From: Sophora flavescens
Lineage: Eukaryota; Streptophyta; Magnoliopsida; Fabales; Fabaceae
NCBI GenBank assembly: GCA_030762895.1
Contig: CM061062.1
Coordinates: 2,751,001-2,815,000 of the forward strand
Reading direction: 5' to 3'
Length of the DNA stretch: 64,000 nt
Part shown: one piece after another, positions 10,756 to 21,140 of the stretch
Numbering within the stretch: the stretch's first letter is position 1
Layout of the letters: each line of letters starts with the position of its first letter
Position numbers and translations under genes: made by a program
Notes under the pieces: model-generated
Told to the model about the DNA's origin: nothing
Databases searched by the model: none
What the model saw: only the letters and a program-made list of their open reading frames with translations

Positions 10756-12001
10756 GGCCATGAAATCTGAGATGGATTCCATGTACACCAACCAGGTATG
10801 GACCTTGGTAGAGCCACCTGAAGGGGTAAAACCCATAGGGTGCAAGTGGGTTTTCAAAAAGAAAACTGACATGGATGGTAAATTACATACCTTTAAGGCG
10901 CGATTGGTGGCTAAGGGTTTCAAGTAAATTCATGGTGTCGACTATGATGAGACCTTTTCACCTGTTGCGATGCTTAAATCCGTCCGGATCTTACTTGCTA
11001 TCGTTGCATACCATGATTATGAGATATGGCAGATGGATGTCAAAACTGCTTTCCTTAATGGAAAGCTTCTTGAGGATGTGTACATGACACAACCTGAAGG
11101 CTTTGACATTTTAGAGGATGCCGGAAAGGTATGTAAATTGCAGCGATCAATCTATGGATTGAAGCAAGCTTCCAGAAGTTGGAACCTTCATTTTGATGAT
11201 GCTGTAAGACAGTACGGATTCATCAAAAACGAAGATGAACCTTGTGTCTACAAGAAGGTTAGTGGGAGCATTGTTGTTTTTCTGGTGTTATATGTAGATG
11301 ACATATTACTCATTGGAAATGACATCCCTACACTACAAAATGTAAAGACATGGTTAGGGAATTGCTTCTCTATGAAAGATTTGGGTGAAGCTACCTATGT
11401 ATTGGGAATCAGGATCTATAGGGATAGATCGCTGAAATTGCTTGGCCTAAGTCAGAGTACATACATAGACAAAGTGTTGAGACGCTTTAACATGCATGAA
11501 TCCAAGAAAGGACTTTTGCCTATGTCACATGGTATATGCCTATCAAAGGCACAATCCCCTTCCACTCAAGAAGAAATGGATCGCATGAGTAAGATTCCAT
11601 ATGCATCCGCAATTGGATCTATCATGTATGCCATGTTATGTACTCGACCAGATGTATCGTATGCTTTAAGCATAACGAGCAGGTACCAGTCTGATCCTGG
11701 TGAAAGTCACTGGTCTGCTATCAAGAACATCCTTAAGTACTTGAGAAGAACTAAGGATTCGTTCTTGGTATATGGAGGCGAGGAAGATCTTGCTGTAATA
11801 GGTTACACCGATGCTAGCTTCCAGACCGATAAGGATGATTCCAGATCGCAATCTGGTTATGTGTTCTGCCTGAATGGCGGGGCGGTGAGCTGGAAGAGTT
11901 CAAAGCAAGAGACAGTCGCCGATTCTACTACAGAGGTCGAGTATATTGCCGCCTCCAATGCAAAGAAAGGAGGCTGTTTGGATCAGGAAGTTCATTGCTG
12001 A
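10740..12001 (+). pseudogene. Copia reverse transcriptase and RNase H (main frame)
   Basis: The Copia reverse transcriptase copies element RNA to DNA. It begins with EKWLEAMKSEMDSMY and GCKWVFKKK. A TAA at 10925-10927, where Gln is usual, interrupts it. It continues open from 10970 with WQMDVKTAFLNG (motif A Asp), GLKQASRSWN and YVDDILLIG (catalytic YVDD) near 11290. RNase H follows with GYTDASFQTD and VSWKSSKQETVADSTTEVEY. Near 11970 the frame slips: the same domain goes on in another frame at 11946-12281. The active-site residues are all present, but the stop and the slip inactivate it. Confidence 0.88.
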
Positions 12002-12281
12002 GCTTGGTACAGTTCCTAGTATTGTGGACCCCATTGATCTCTATTGTGATAACAATGGGTCCATTGCACAAGCTAAGGAACCTAGATCTCATCAGCGATC
12101 CAAACATATACTTAGGCGCTTCCATCTCATTCGAGAGATTATCGATAGAGGAGATGTGAAAATATGCAGAGTACCAATACTTGATAACGTTGCTGATCCA
12201 CTTACTAAACCTCTTGCTCAACAGAAGCACGAAGGTCACACTAGATCGATGGGCATTAGATTTATGCCTGATTGGCTCTAG
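11946..12281 (+). pseudogene. Copia RNase H C-terminal end (shifted frame)
   Basis: This finishes the RNase H domain after the frameshift near 11970. It encodes KEAVWIRKF and LYCDNNGSIAQAKEP, followed by RSKHILRRFHLIREII and NVADPLTKPL, the classic end of a Copia polyprotein. It terminates at 12279-12281, only 14 bases before the 3' LTR. The intervening bases include the short purine-rich AGTGGGTGAT expected for the plus-strand primer. Confidence 0.85.
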
Positions 12282-12295
12282 TGCTAGTGGGTGAT

Positions 12296-12351
12296 TGTTG
12301 GTGTAAGCCCTAGAGGCCAGTGTATTTCTCAGACTTACATTTGTATCTTAC

Positions 12352-12420
<69 letters not shown>

Positions 12421-13754
12421 ATAAGACATTCCGGTTTACTGTGTTACTTGTTTAAACATAATAAAGTCCTTAGAATAGAAATTTCTGTTTAATAGAATAT
12501 CAAGTATATGACTTGATCGTGAGACACTATTGAACAATGAAATCCTATTCTTAAATATCCGTAGTCAAGTATTTTATTAATAAGGACAATAATAATACAT
12601 TGAGACTATTATGTGTGCAGACTGATGACCATATCTCACGGGTCATGGATATGAGATATCGAGTCGCCACATAGGTACACGTTAGAGTAATGATGTACTG
12701 GATTGACCCACCATGAGAACACTACATGGAGCGTTGTGTGAGTGTCATAAGTAGTTCTCATAGTGACAATGGTGTATGCAATCCTTCGACCTGAAATCGC
12801 TACGATCCCTACATGAGGAGTCGTGTGCTCTAATATCGTCAAACGTCATCTGTAATAGGATGATTATAAAGACGGACATTGGGCATACCACGAGCCATGC
12901 AGAGGGATGTGAGTGACCTATATTGAATTTGTCCCTCCTACATAACAGGAGTAATATCTGTGGCCCCCCTGATAGAGTGAGACTGTAAAATGCATGGCCG
13001 TGCTGAAATGAGTCAATATGAGATATTGACCTCATTTGTTGTTAAGTCTACTCGGGTATCATGGAGCATGATATTGAACCATACAAGGGTGACACATTCC
13101 ATGTCTTGTGTTCAATATAGGTATATGGACAAAGGGATAATAATGCACATGAATATTTATCACAGAAAGGTTTCGTCAAATCACTGACTTTCTCACTACT
13201 TAGGTAGCAGTGATGTATTGCTAGATACCGCTCACTGTTTGTAATATTAAATGGGATTTAATATTGCTACTAACGTTTTGGGAACCTATAGGGTCACACA
13301 CATAAGAGCGGATTAAAAAAAGCATTAAAAGGAGAGTTGGACTTTTCTATTGGGCCTAGCACATAGTACATGGGGTTTAGGTCAAACGCTGCTCACTAAC
13401 TCACTTAAGGAGGCGCTGCTACAAGTAGACCACTTAAGCTATTGTGCCTACGCGGTTTTGTTTTACCCTAGCCGCACATAGAGAGTGATAGTGAGCAGAG
13501 AGGTCTCGTTGCCAAGCTAGCACTGTGAGACAGAGACGCTTCGGGTTCGTGACGTTGGACGTTCACGGAATCTGCTCGTGTGGATACCTTAGAGACATCG
13601 TTCGTGCGGTGTCCGTGATAGACAATTTTAATCAATTGTCATCGCTTCAGGAGGTAAATCTTCTAACCATGAATCATGACCATTCGCAAGGATCCTTCGA
13701 TGGGAATTTTTTTTTCCGCTGCGTTATTTTTTTTTCATACGCAAATTCCCAACA
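12296..13754 (+). repeat. Copia 3' LTR with expanded TA microsatellite
   Basis: It starts TGTTGGTGTAAG and ends CCAACA, followed by the GCTGC duplication. It is 57 bp longer than the 5' LTR. The excess is almost wholly explained by a TA run of about 63 bp at 12355-12417, against 11 bp at 716-726 in the partner. Confidence 0.93.
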
Positions 13755-14206
13755 GCTGCCAAGGGATATCCTGGCCAAGCTGGTGCTGGTGGCATTTTCA
13801 GAAACTCCCTAGGAGATTCCTTTGGTTGTTTCTCCTCCCATGTTGGTATGACAACTTCTTTTCATGCTGAGCTTAGTGCTGTCATGCTTGCTATACAGTT
13901 AGATTCAAAGAGAGGTTGGCAAAACATTTGGTTTGAGTGTGACTCTACTTTGGTCGTTGCTTCCACTAAATCACACTTTTTAGTCCCTTGGAAAATCAGA
14001 CGAAGATGGAGAAATTGCATGAAGATTGGTGATCAATTGAATTTAATCTTTACGCATATTTTCAGAGAGGGTAACCATTGTCCCGATAAGTTAGCTTCTT
14101 TTGGTGCTAATGGTTCTAGTTACACTTGGTGGGATGCATTTCCATATTTTGTTAAGTATGATTTCTATCATGATAAACTGGGGTTACCTCAGTTTAGGTT
14201 TAGATA
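13755..14206 (+). pseudogene. LINE RNase H domain, remainder
   Basis: Directly after the Copia insertion the LINE RNase H frame resumes (AKGYPGQAGAGGIFRN). The middle catalytic Glu is in SFHAELSAVMLAI, the next Asp in FECDSTLVV, and the last pair in FREGNHCPDKLASFG. It ends at a TAG at 14204-14206 after the WWDAFPYF region typical of plant LINE tails. A frame change lies near 13812-13848. The RNase H would remove the RNA strand during target-primed reverse transcription. The host element is inactivated by the insertion. Confidence 0.85.
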
Positions 14207-14381
14207 GTTCTCCATGGGTCTTGGCCTATTCCCCCCCATGTTTTCTCCTTGTTTTTTATTTTATATTAATATTATCTCTTAGGTGTGTTGCAGATGATTG
14301 GTAAGGTTTGGGGTGCCAACCTAGTTGGGATGCCTTTCTCTACTGTGATATCTTTGCATGCCTAGCCTTTTATTAAAAAAA
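14207..14381 (+). other. LINE 3' untranslated region ending in an A tail
   Basis: A short T-rich untranslated region follows the RNase H stop. It ends at CCTTTTATT plus a run of nine As (about 14373-14381), as expected for the 3' end of a LINE. A matching target duplication cannot be tested, because the LINE 5' end lies outside the window. Confidence 0.65.
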
Positions 14382-14812
14382 AATATATATTGTGAAGGTG
14401 ATTAATTTTTCTCATTACAATTGTTCTTACTTGAAAACAAGGAATCCTGGGTGGTTCTAAAACATTGGCAACACCAGGTGCCGGCCAAGAGAGACAGCGA
14501 TAATGAAAAAAAAAAGGGGTAAAAAGAAAAAAAAAAGGAGGACTTGAAAATGAAATCAGCAGGGGGAGAGAGAGAGAGATCTAGCAGGAATCGTCAAGAC
14601 CAGACTACAAGTTCAGTGAACATTCTTTTTTTCTTTTCTGCAGTATACCCGTGGTTGAAATGAAATGAATAGAGAAGGAGAGAACATGAGCTTCTAAAAC
14701 AATGTTTTAATCTCAGCCTTTGATTTCAACCTAGTGGCTAAAATTAACCCCTTTCACTCTCACATAAAATAGATACTCTCACCTTATATGCCCCCTATAT
14801 ATATATATATAT
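14382..14812. other. Intergenic, no gene seen
   Basis: It contains poly-A and poly-purine runs, a short GA repeat near 14570 and a TA repeat at about 14798-14812. No CACTA-type terminal repeat was found here to mark the 5' end of the following transposon gene. Confidence 0.6.
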
Positions 14813-15071
14813 ATGACTGATTCAGTAGGCATGGCTCCTTCACAGGGCTGTGCTGTTAGTCCGTCGTCGACAGGCATGGCTCCTTCACAGAGTAGTACTG
14901 GTAGTCCCTCATCCAAAAAGAGGGGTAGATCAGCCACCATGATGAAAAAATTGACCACTGCCCTTCCTAATAATAAAAAGTGGTCGATTGAGTTTGATAG
15001 ATATGAGGAGCCTATTGGCCCGCATGCTAAGGTGTTTGTCGGTTTCGTGGATGTGCAAGCTCGAAGCTATG

Positions 15072-16454
15072 TGATAGTGTGATTTCACATCATAATTCTT
15101 GTATATTTCTGCATGCATTTTCATATAGTTTAGGCATATTTAAATTGATTTCTATTAGTTTTTGCCTTGGAACGGGTGAAGCGGTTTCTTGGTGTTGTTT
15201 TGCAGGAATTTAAGGAAAAATGCTCAAGATCGACCATGATAGAGCTTGAAAAGTGAAGAAATTGAGCCAAGCAGAGCCCGTCACGGCCTGGCCGTGATGA
15301 CCATCACGGCCGTGATCGAGCAATAATTGAGAAGAAAGAAGGCAAAATTCAGAAGCTGTCACGGCCTAGCCGTGATTCACATCACGATCGTGACATATAC
15401 CCTCACCAGGCAGAATTGATCACGGCCTAGCCGTGATACCCATCACGGTCGTGACAGACCAGCTGAGACAGGCAGATCCCATCACGGCCTGGCCGTGATT
15501 ACCATCACGGCCTGGCCGTGATTACCATCACGGCCGTGATGCTCCCAAATTTGAAAGCATCACGGCCGTGACGCAAATCCTAATCTATAAAGAGGCACGG
15601 GCAGAACAGAAGAAAACAGTTTTTGAACCCTATGACACTCTCACTGAACCAAGGGCACTTGCACATGGATTCCATGGAGTTTCTTCCCCTTTTCATCTCT
15701 ATTTCTTTGATTTTGTCCTTGATCATGAGTAGCTAAACCTCCCATTGTTGGGATTAGATGTAGCTATTTCTGAATTCTCCATGTATTTGACTTGACCTTG
15801 TAATACAGTTTTTGCTTCCTTATGAGTGATTGATTTCCATGCTTAATGCTTGTTGTGGCGTGATCCCCCATGACTTGATTATTGTTTTGGTATGCAATTG
15901 GAAAATTCGTATTAGATCTGGAACTGAAATCAACCACCTAGTAAACCTTGTATCTAGGAATGGATTTAGGTTTATTAGCAATCCTGTAATCCTTAATCAT
16001 CATGCAAATTCATTAATCTAGGTCACCTAAGGAATTAGGGTCTATTAGTGGATTTAGGCTCTTGTCATCTGAGGAATCAGGGCTTGAGTAATCTTGTGGA
16101 TTGATTGTCATATTTGAAGTAGAAACTGTTTACTAGTCATTTCATTGCATGGGAATGAAGTTTAGTGAACCTAATCCCAACATCTTTTACATATTTGAAG
16201 AATCCTTTTAACTGCCTTCCAAGTGTTCGACAAAAAAGCCAAAAAGAATTTTTCCTTTTATTTTGTTTATTTGAGGTTTTAAATCTGATTGGGCTTGGTA
16301 TTTACTATCGAGCTCCCTTTGATCCAAATATCCGCTTAGATAGTAATCGATTCGGTACGTGCTAGTACTTGTCACAGTCCTCGTGGGAACGATAAACGGT
16401 CTCACCACCGTATTACTTGTACGACTAGGTATACTTGCCTAGATTTGTCCAACA
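15072..16454 (+). mobile_element. Solo LTR with target duplication CTATG
   Basis: This 1383-bp unit begins TGATAGTGTG and ends GTCCAACA. It is flanked on both sides by CTATG (15067-15071 and 16455-16459). Collapsing it joins QARSY to the next piece of the transposon gene (DDWRKVP). No internal region or second LTR is present, so recombination between LTRs is the likely history. Its palindrome array links it to the LTRs of the nested element at 4446-9821, although the rest of the sequence differs. Confidence 0.85.
15272..15575 (+). repeat. Array of ATCACGGCC(TGG)CCGTGAT palindromes in solo LTR
   Basis: Nine or so palindromes occur in about 300 bp. They mostly come in pairs of a 19-mer, ATCACGGCCTGGCCGTGAT, and a 14-mer, ATCACGGCCGTGAT, separated by 4-5 bases (often TNACC). 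Variants carry AG for GG or GA for GG near the centre. Confidence 0.9.
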
Positions 16455-18694
16455 CTATGCTAGCATATTGATTGATGATTGGCGTAAAGTACCACAAAGT
16501 GAAGGATCAGATATGGGAGGCAATCACAATAATTTACTTTTAACCTCTTTGTTTGTATATATTGTATTTAAGAATATTATTATACACTAATTCCTCCATT
16601 TTTTTCTGTAATGTAGGTCCATTTTGATTTGTCGAATAATGTTGAAAAGAAGAAGAAATGGCTTTCTGTTGCGGCTAAGCGTTGGACGAGGTTTAAGTCA
16701 TATCTAGCTAGTCACTACATCTTTGGAGAGAAGGTCCACAAATCTCCTCTTGATGTGTACAGTTTCCTTGATCAAGAGACGTTGGATCAGTTTGTTGCGA
16801 TCCGACACTCGTCTGCCTTTCTGGTTAGTTGAAGTTAATTTTTTTTTATAATAGGCCTACCTAATTTATTTATTTAACTGAATTGAGTACATGCTATTTG
16901 TAATAGGAGAAAAGGGAAAAAGAGCAGGTGATCCAGAAAAAGAATGTCCACCACCACACGATGTCTCGTGGTGGCTGTAAACTGGTTTGACAAAAGTTGA
17001 TGGATGGGAAGTTGAAGAAGATGCAAGAAGAAGCAGGAGATTAGGAAATAGTTATTGATCCTCCGTCTCCACCCTCACGTGAGGATGCATGGATTGGAGG
17101 CCGAAAGACAAAGCTGGGAGTTATTAAATCTGAGCCCACACACGTTAATTAATATTCAATTCTAGTTGTAATTTGTAACAAACTTTTAAGTACACATTGT
17201 CTTACACTTTTTTTTTTGAATTTTGTTCTTGTAGGTTTCGCTGAAGGAACAAAGCTCGCAAGGATCCTTCTTGCCACAGGGACGTCGGGATATCCTGGTC
17301 GTTGCCCTAGACAAAGACGACCACCCTTGCCATGTCATTGGTGTTCGAGGGCAAGTGGGCATTCGGCAATTCCATGGACCACGATCACATGAGCGAACCA
17401 TGGGCGAGCGGGATCAGTTATTTGCGGAGAAGATTAGAGAGGATATTATCTTATCGCTTTTAAAGGACCTAGGGGCTCTCCGATCTCTTTTGTTATCTAT
17501 GCAATTCGAGCAAACCCCAACTGTCCAACCTTCACATGTAAGTACAAAGGGGAGCTGTCCAGATCAATATGTGTCGGTTGATGATGATGATGACGAGCGG
17601 GATGATGATGAGATGGTGGAGCCGAAGAGACCTGTAAAGTGTTTGTCGTCCAAGGTATTCATATCGATTTAATTAATTATGTCTTTCTCTATTTACAATT
17701 GAAATGAATTGACAATATTTACTAATGTTTTATCGTTGTTAATTGTTTAGGATAATGACAAAGTTGTTGGTCCATCAAATTCATCGCAGCAGAGGGGGAA
17801 GTCTCTTTCAACCCATGTATTCATAGTCATTAAATTACTTATGTTTTTTTTTTATATTTACAATTGAAATAACTTAACCATGTTTAATGCTTTATATTTG
17901 TTGTATAGGACAACGCTGCTTCGTCGAGGCCGAGAAACGTCTCTTGTTGATAGCTCGTTTGGTTGCGTTTGTTGTGGAGTATCAATACCACTAATTTTGG
18001 TTCCCTTTGGAACACGGTGTTACAACTAACTAGTTGCCTGTATTTTCTATCTCGGGGGCAGATGTGGGTGACCTGTACCATGATTGTCTATGGAGAGTCA
18101 ATTCGGTTCTAGGTGTCTGGTGCACGTAGGTAATTTTGTCATATTGTATCTTAGGTATTTCAATATTATAATTTATTTCGATATATTACGTAATTAACAT
18201 TAACTAATTATTTTATATCTTAGGTATCCGTGTCATCTTGCTATGACAAGGGGCATACAATCTGTCTATGGATTCTTAGACCCCCAACGTCATTGAGGGT
18301 GAATTTTGCGTCGAGGGCGATGGGATCACGATATACTTGTAAAGCCTACTTAATGGAAGCCACAAAGAGGTAAATATGGCATCACTTGTTAGGCATGACC
18401 ATTGGCAGTTGCTCCTACTTTGTCATGTGCAGTTTACAGTCGTCTGTCTTTGCTCGTTGCACCGTGAACCGGAGTTTCAATTGAGACAAAATATTAATAG
18501 GTACGTAAACTTTTATATAATTTGTAACATTTTGTTTTTATTTTATTATATGCATGAACATATAATTGACATGCATATTTTTTTTATCATAGAGCAATGA
18601 TTGCATGTAGCATTGCTTGCGCAAATGGTAAAAGTAGGAGTGCCAAGGCAACACTCAAGCCTACTTGGATTATCCCAAAGGTAAGCAATTTATT

Positions 18695-18695
18695 A

Positions 18696-18761
<66 letters not shown>
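18695..18761. repeat. AAT/ATT microsatellite, self-complementary
   Basis: About eleven AAT/TAA units are followed directly by about eleven ATT/TTA units. This gives a near-perfect hairpin of about 67 bp within an intron of the Ulp1-like part. Confidence 0.95.
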
Positions 18762-18764
<3 letters not shown>

Positions 18765-19389
18765 CATTATATTTACTTGATATTGATCAATTTCATATTG
18801 ATTTGTAGTCTCGTAAACAAGCCAGTTCATGGGAGTGTGGTTATTATGTCATGAGACATGTTAGACATTGCCTCCAAGGGTATTAGAGACAAATGGTTGC
18901 AGGTAATTAATAGAATTTTTAACAAGTTAATTAATTATATTTTGTTTTTGTTGACGACTTAATTTAATTAATTTTGAGTTTATTTGAACTTGTGCAGGCC
19001 TTCGACCGCAATCACTCTGGCATGACTTTGGCGGAACTCACGGACTTGAGGGAGCACTTTGAAAACTTCTATTTTGAGTATACTGAAGATAAAAGTTTAG
19101 ATTTAGATCCTGATGCATAGATGATTTATGTTTTAGGTACTTAGAATATATTAGTTTGTTTATATAATATATAAGATGTTTTAGCTTGATCAATTTTGGT
19201 TGTGTATTTATGATTTATGTTGTAAGATATTAGTTTGTGTGTGTGTGTGTCTTGATTCTGCCATTTGGTCTAAATTCTGGATGATCTTTGTGTTGTATGT
19301 ATGTTCTGGATGATTCTGTGTACATCTGTGAATTTAAGCTGGTGCATATGTCTGCAGTAATGATACTGAAAGCAAACCAAATTAAAAAA

Positions 19390-19716
19390 AACTTGTAACA
19401 TGGGTTGTTGGTAGAACCGATGTTAATCACTGTTACAAGTTAACTTATAACAACGGTTCCAGAAACAATCGATGTTATAAGTTAACTTGTAACAACGGTT
19501 ATATCCAGAACCGATGTTACAAGTTAACTTGTAACATCTGCTTTGATTAGTCATCTGCTACTTGTAGCGGCGGTTGTCCAAAGAACCGATGTTACAGGTT
19601 AACTTGTAACATCGGTTGGAAAACTGACGTTAAAAATCGACTTAAAAAATGCCGCCTGATCAACTGACTTTACAAGTCAATTTTAAACGATCTTACAAGT
19701 GCTTCCTACACTAGTG
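19390..19716 (+). repeat. CACTA subterminal repeats and TAGTG 3' terminus
   Basis: At least five copies of a near-palindromic unit, AACCGATGTTACAAGTTAAC and its complement, lie head to head here. The block ends in CTACACTAGTG, whose last five bases TAGTG (19712-19716) are the 3' terminal signature of CACTA elements. In this family such repeats bind the transposase near the ends. They follow the Ulp1-like gene in the expected 3' position. Confidence 0.7.
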
Positions 19717-20361
19717 TATGTTCTTCGCATTCATGTCCAAGAAACTAGGCAAGTTTAACCCGTAAGGATGTTGATGGGCATATGGACTTGATCAAGTCCA
19801 AAAGGAGAAGTTTTTATGTTTCTTATATAGATTTTTTTCTTTATAGTATTTTATTTTATCATATATGTTAGTTTTTTGTGCTTACCACAGTAGGGCTTCT
19901 GATTTATTTTTATTACTATCATTGTTTTTTTTAGACTTTATGTTTGTTTGTGATAATGCAATGCCATGATTCTTGCAAAATTTCCATCTCACTTTATTTT
20001 GTTTTAATTAATAAGTAGTTTTTTATATAAGAAATTAATTAATTAATTAATAAGTAGTAATGTTGAGTGCGAATTACATATATTTTTTTGGGTGACATGT
20101 AAATTAGATATATGATTGATAATGATCTAATCCTATTACTTCATTAAAAGTAAAGACAAAGGAATGGATAGATGAGGGTTAAAAAGAAAAAAGAAACTTT
20201 AATAAATATTAGTAAGATAATTATAGGTCACGGTTAATTAAGGTCACGGTTAAGACCTTAATTTGTGATTAAGGTTCTTGAAAAGCCAGAAAACATCCCT
20301 AAGTTGATTTAAATATTGTTTTGGCATTGAAAGTGGGGTTGAAAGCAACTAAGTAAAACCT
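19717..20361. other. AT-rich intergenic, no gene seen
   Basis: T-rich and TTAA-rich sequence with no domain-like frame, repeat boundary or RNA gene that I can support. Confidence 0.6.
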
Positions 20362-20576
20362 TAAGGGCTTGTTTGCGAGTTTGTTAGGGGAAGGGAGGGG
20401 GGAGAGGAAGGCTTTGGAGAAAAGAAGGGGGAGAGGGATGACCGAAGGGAAGATAGCCCTCCGAAATCCTCCTCTAGTTCATTTTTTTAGTTCCCCCAAA
20501 ATGGAGGATTTTGGAGGATTTTGATTATTTTGTTAAAAAAGAAAACCATATAAGGTGTGGGAGTATCCTTCCCTTC

Positions 20577-20855
20577 TGTAACACCCGGGTGCTGACGAGG
20601 ACAGGGAGTGGTCACCGGTGCAAAGAGGGCACGGACAAGTAGTGGCTCCTGGCAGGCTTCTAGGCGGAGGGACACATGAATGAATTGATTACACACTCGA
20701 AGGAGAGGGATCCCGAGATTGTGTAGGTATGAGACTGCATAGTTTAGGGATTCCGAGACTGTACAGGTATGAGACTGTACAGTTAAGAATGGCTTAAAGA
20801 CCTTGTTGGTTTGTGGGGACAGTCGTCAATCCATAGAGCAGTCAAGGATGTTACA
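20577..20855 (+). repeat. TRIM-like LTR, first copy
   Basis: It starts TGTAACACCCGG and ends GATGTTACA, giving inverted ends TGTAACA and TGTTACA. It is followed 2 bases later by TGGTATCAGAGC, the tRNA-iMet primer site. A second copy starts at 20924 after only 68 bp, which is the layout of a terminal-repeat retrotransposon in miniature. Confidence 0.7.
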
Positions 20856-20857
20856 AA

Positions 20858-20869
20858 TGGTATCAGAGC
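20858..20869 (+). other. Primer binding site complementary to tRNA-iMet
   Basis: TGGTATCAGAGC lies directly behind the first TRIM-like LTR. It is the standard primer site of many plant LTR elements. Confidence 0.8.
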
Positions 20870-20923
20870 GGCACCTCTCCCAGTACGATGTGGTTCGGGA
20901 CGAAGGCGGAAGGCCGGTGGGCA

Positions 20924-21080
20924 TGTAACACCCGGTGGCCGACGGAGGGGGAGGTCGGCACAGGCAAAGAAAGCACGGACAAGGAACGGCTCCTGGTAGG
21001 CTTCTAGGAGGAGGGACACATGAATGAACCGATTACACACCCGAAGGAGAGGGATCCAGAGATTGGGTAGGTATGGGACT
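20924..21080 (+). repeat. TRIM-like LTR, second copy (3' truncated)
   Basis: It starts TGTAACACCCGG and follows the first copy through GGCTCCTGG, GGCTTCTAG and GGGACACATGAATGAA to GGGACTGCAT. It then breaks off into a C-rich and CA-repeat tract, so the last 120 or so bases of the LTR are missing. Confidence 0.65.
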
Positions 21081-21102
21081 GCATCGTCCCCCCACACCCC
21101 CC

Positions 21103-21106
<4 letters not shown>

Positions 21107-21136
<30 letters not shown>
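21107..21136. repeat. CA microsatellite
   Basis: About fifteen CA units follow a C-rich run. They create Val-Cys and Thr-His repeats in unrelated frames, which are not genes. Confidence 0.95.

Positions 21137-21140
<4 letters not shown>

Larger units (their letters stand above)
657..13754 (+). mobile_element. Ty1/Copia LTR retrotransposon, degenerate, with a nested insertion
   Basis: This is a Copia element with both LTRs, gag, integrase, reverse transcriptase and RNase H in Copia order (integrase before reverse transcriptase). LTR ends are TGTTGG and CCAACA, a perfect 6-bp inverted repeat, and the flanks carry a 5-bp duplication. The span includes a later 5.4 kb element at 4446-9821, so the Copia itself is about 7.7 kb. 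It is inactive. A deletion removes the end of gag, the zinc knuckle and the protease; stops lie in integrase and reverse transcriptase; and frameshifts lie before reverse transcriptase and inside RNase H. The LTRs remain closely similar, so insertion was fairly recent. Confidence 0.93.
14813..19120 (+). pseudogene. CACTA-associated gene: Ptta/En/Spm-like and Ulp1-like protease parts
   Basis: This is a multi-exon transposon gene, decayed. Exon pieces, in order: 14813-15071, with a duplicated GMAPSQ..SPSS unit and the segment EFDRYEEPIGPHAKVFVGFVDVQARS; 16460-16540 (DWRKVP, then KDQIWEAI in a slipped frame); 16617-16830 (VHFDLSNNVEKKKKWLS, RWTRFKSYL and SPLDVYSFLDQET); 16905-17150; 17236-17670 (RRDILVVALDKDDHP, GVRGQVGIRQF, then an acidic run); and 17910-19120. 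The last part resembles C48 Ulp1-type cysteine proteases, with HDHWQLLLL, VCLCSLHREPE and SWECGYYVMRH holding His and Cys. Plant CACTA transposons often carry such proteins of unknown role. Several stops and a solo LTR break the gene. Confidence 0.7.

Noticed and set aside
15272..15575. Regularly spaced palindromes resembling a CRISPR array
   Set aside because: Spacers are 4-30 bases, units vary, the context is a plant LTR and there are no cas genes.
18597..18854. Frame encoding runs of Asn and Tyr
   Set aside because: It arises from the AAT/ATT microsatellite; only the flanking short exon belongs to the Ulp1-like gene.
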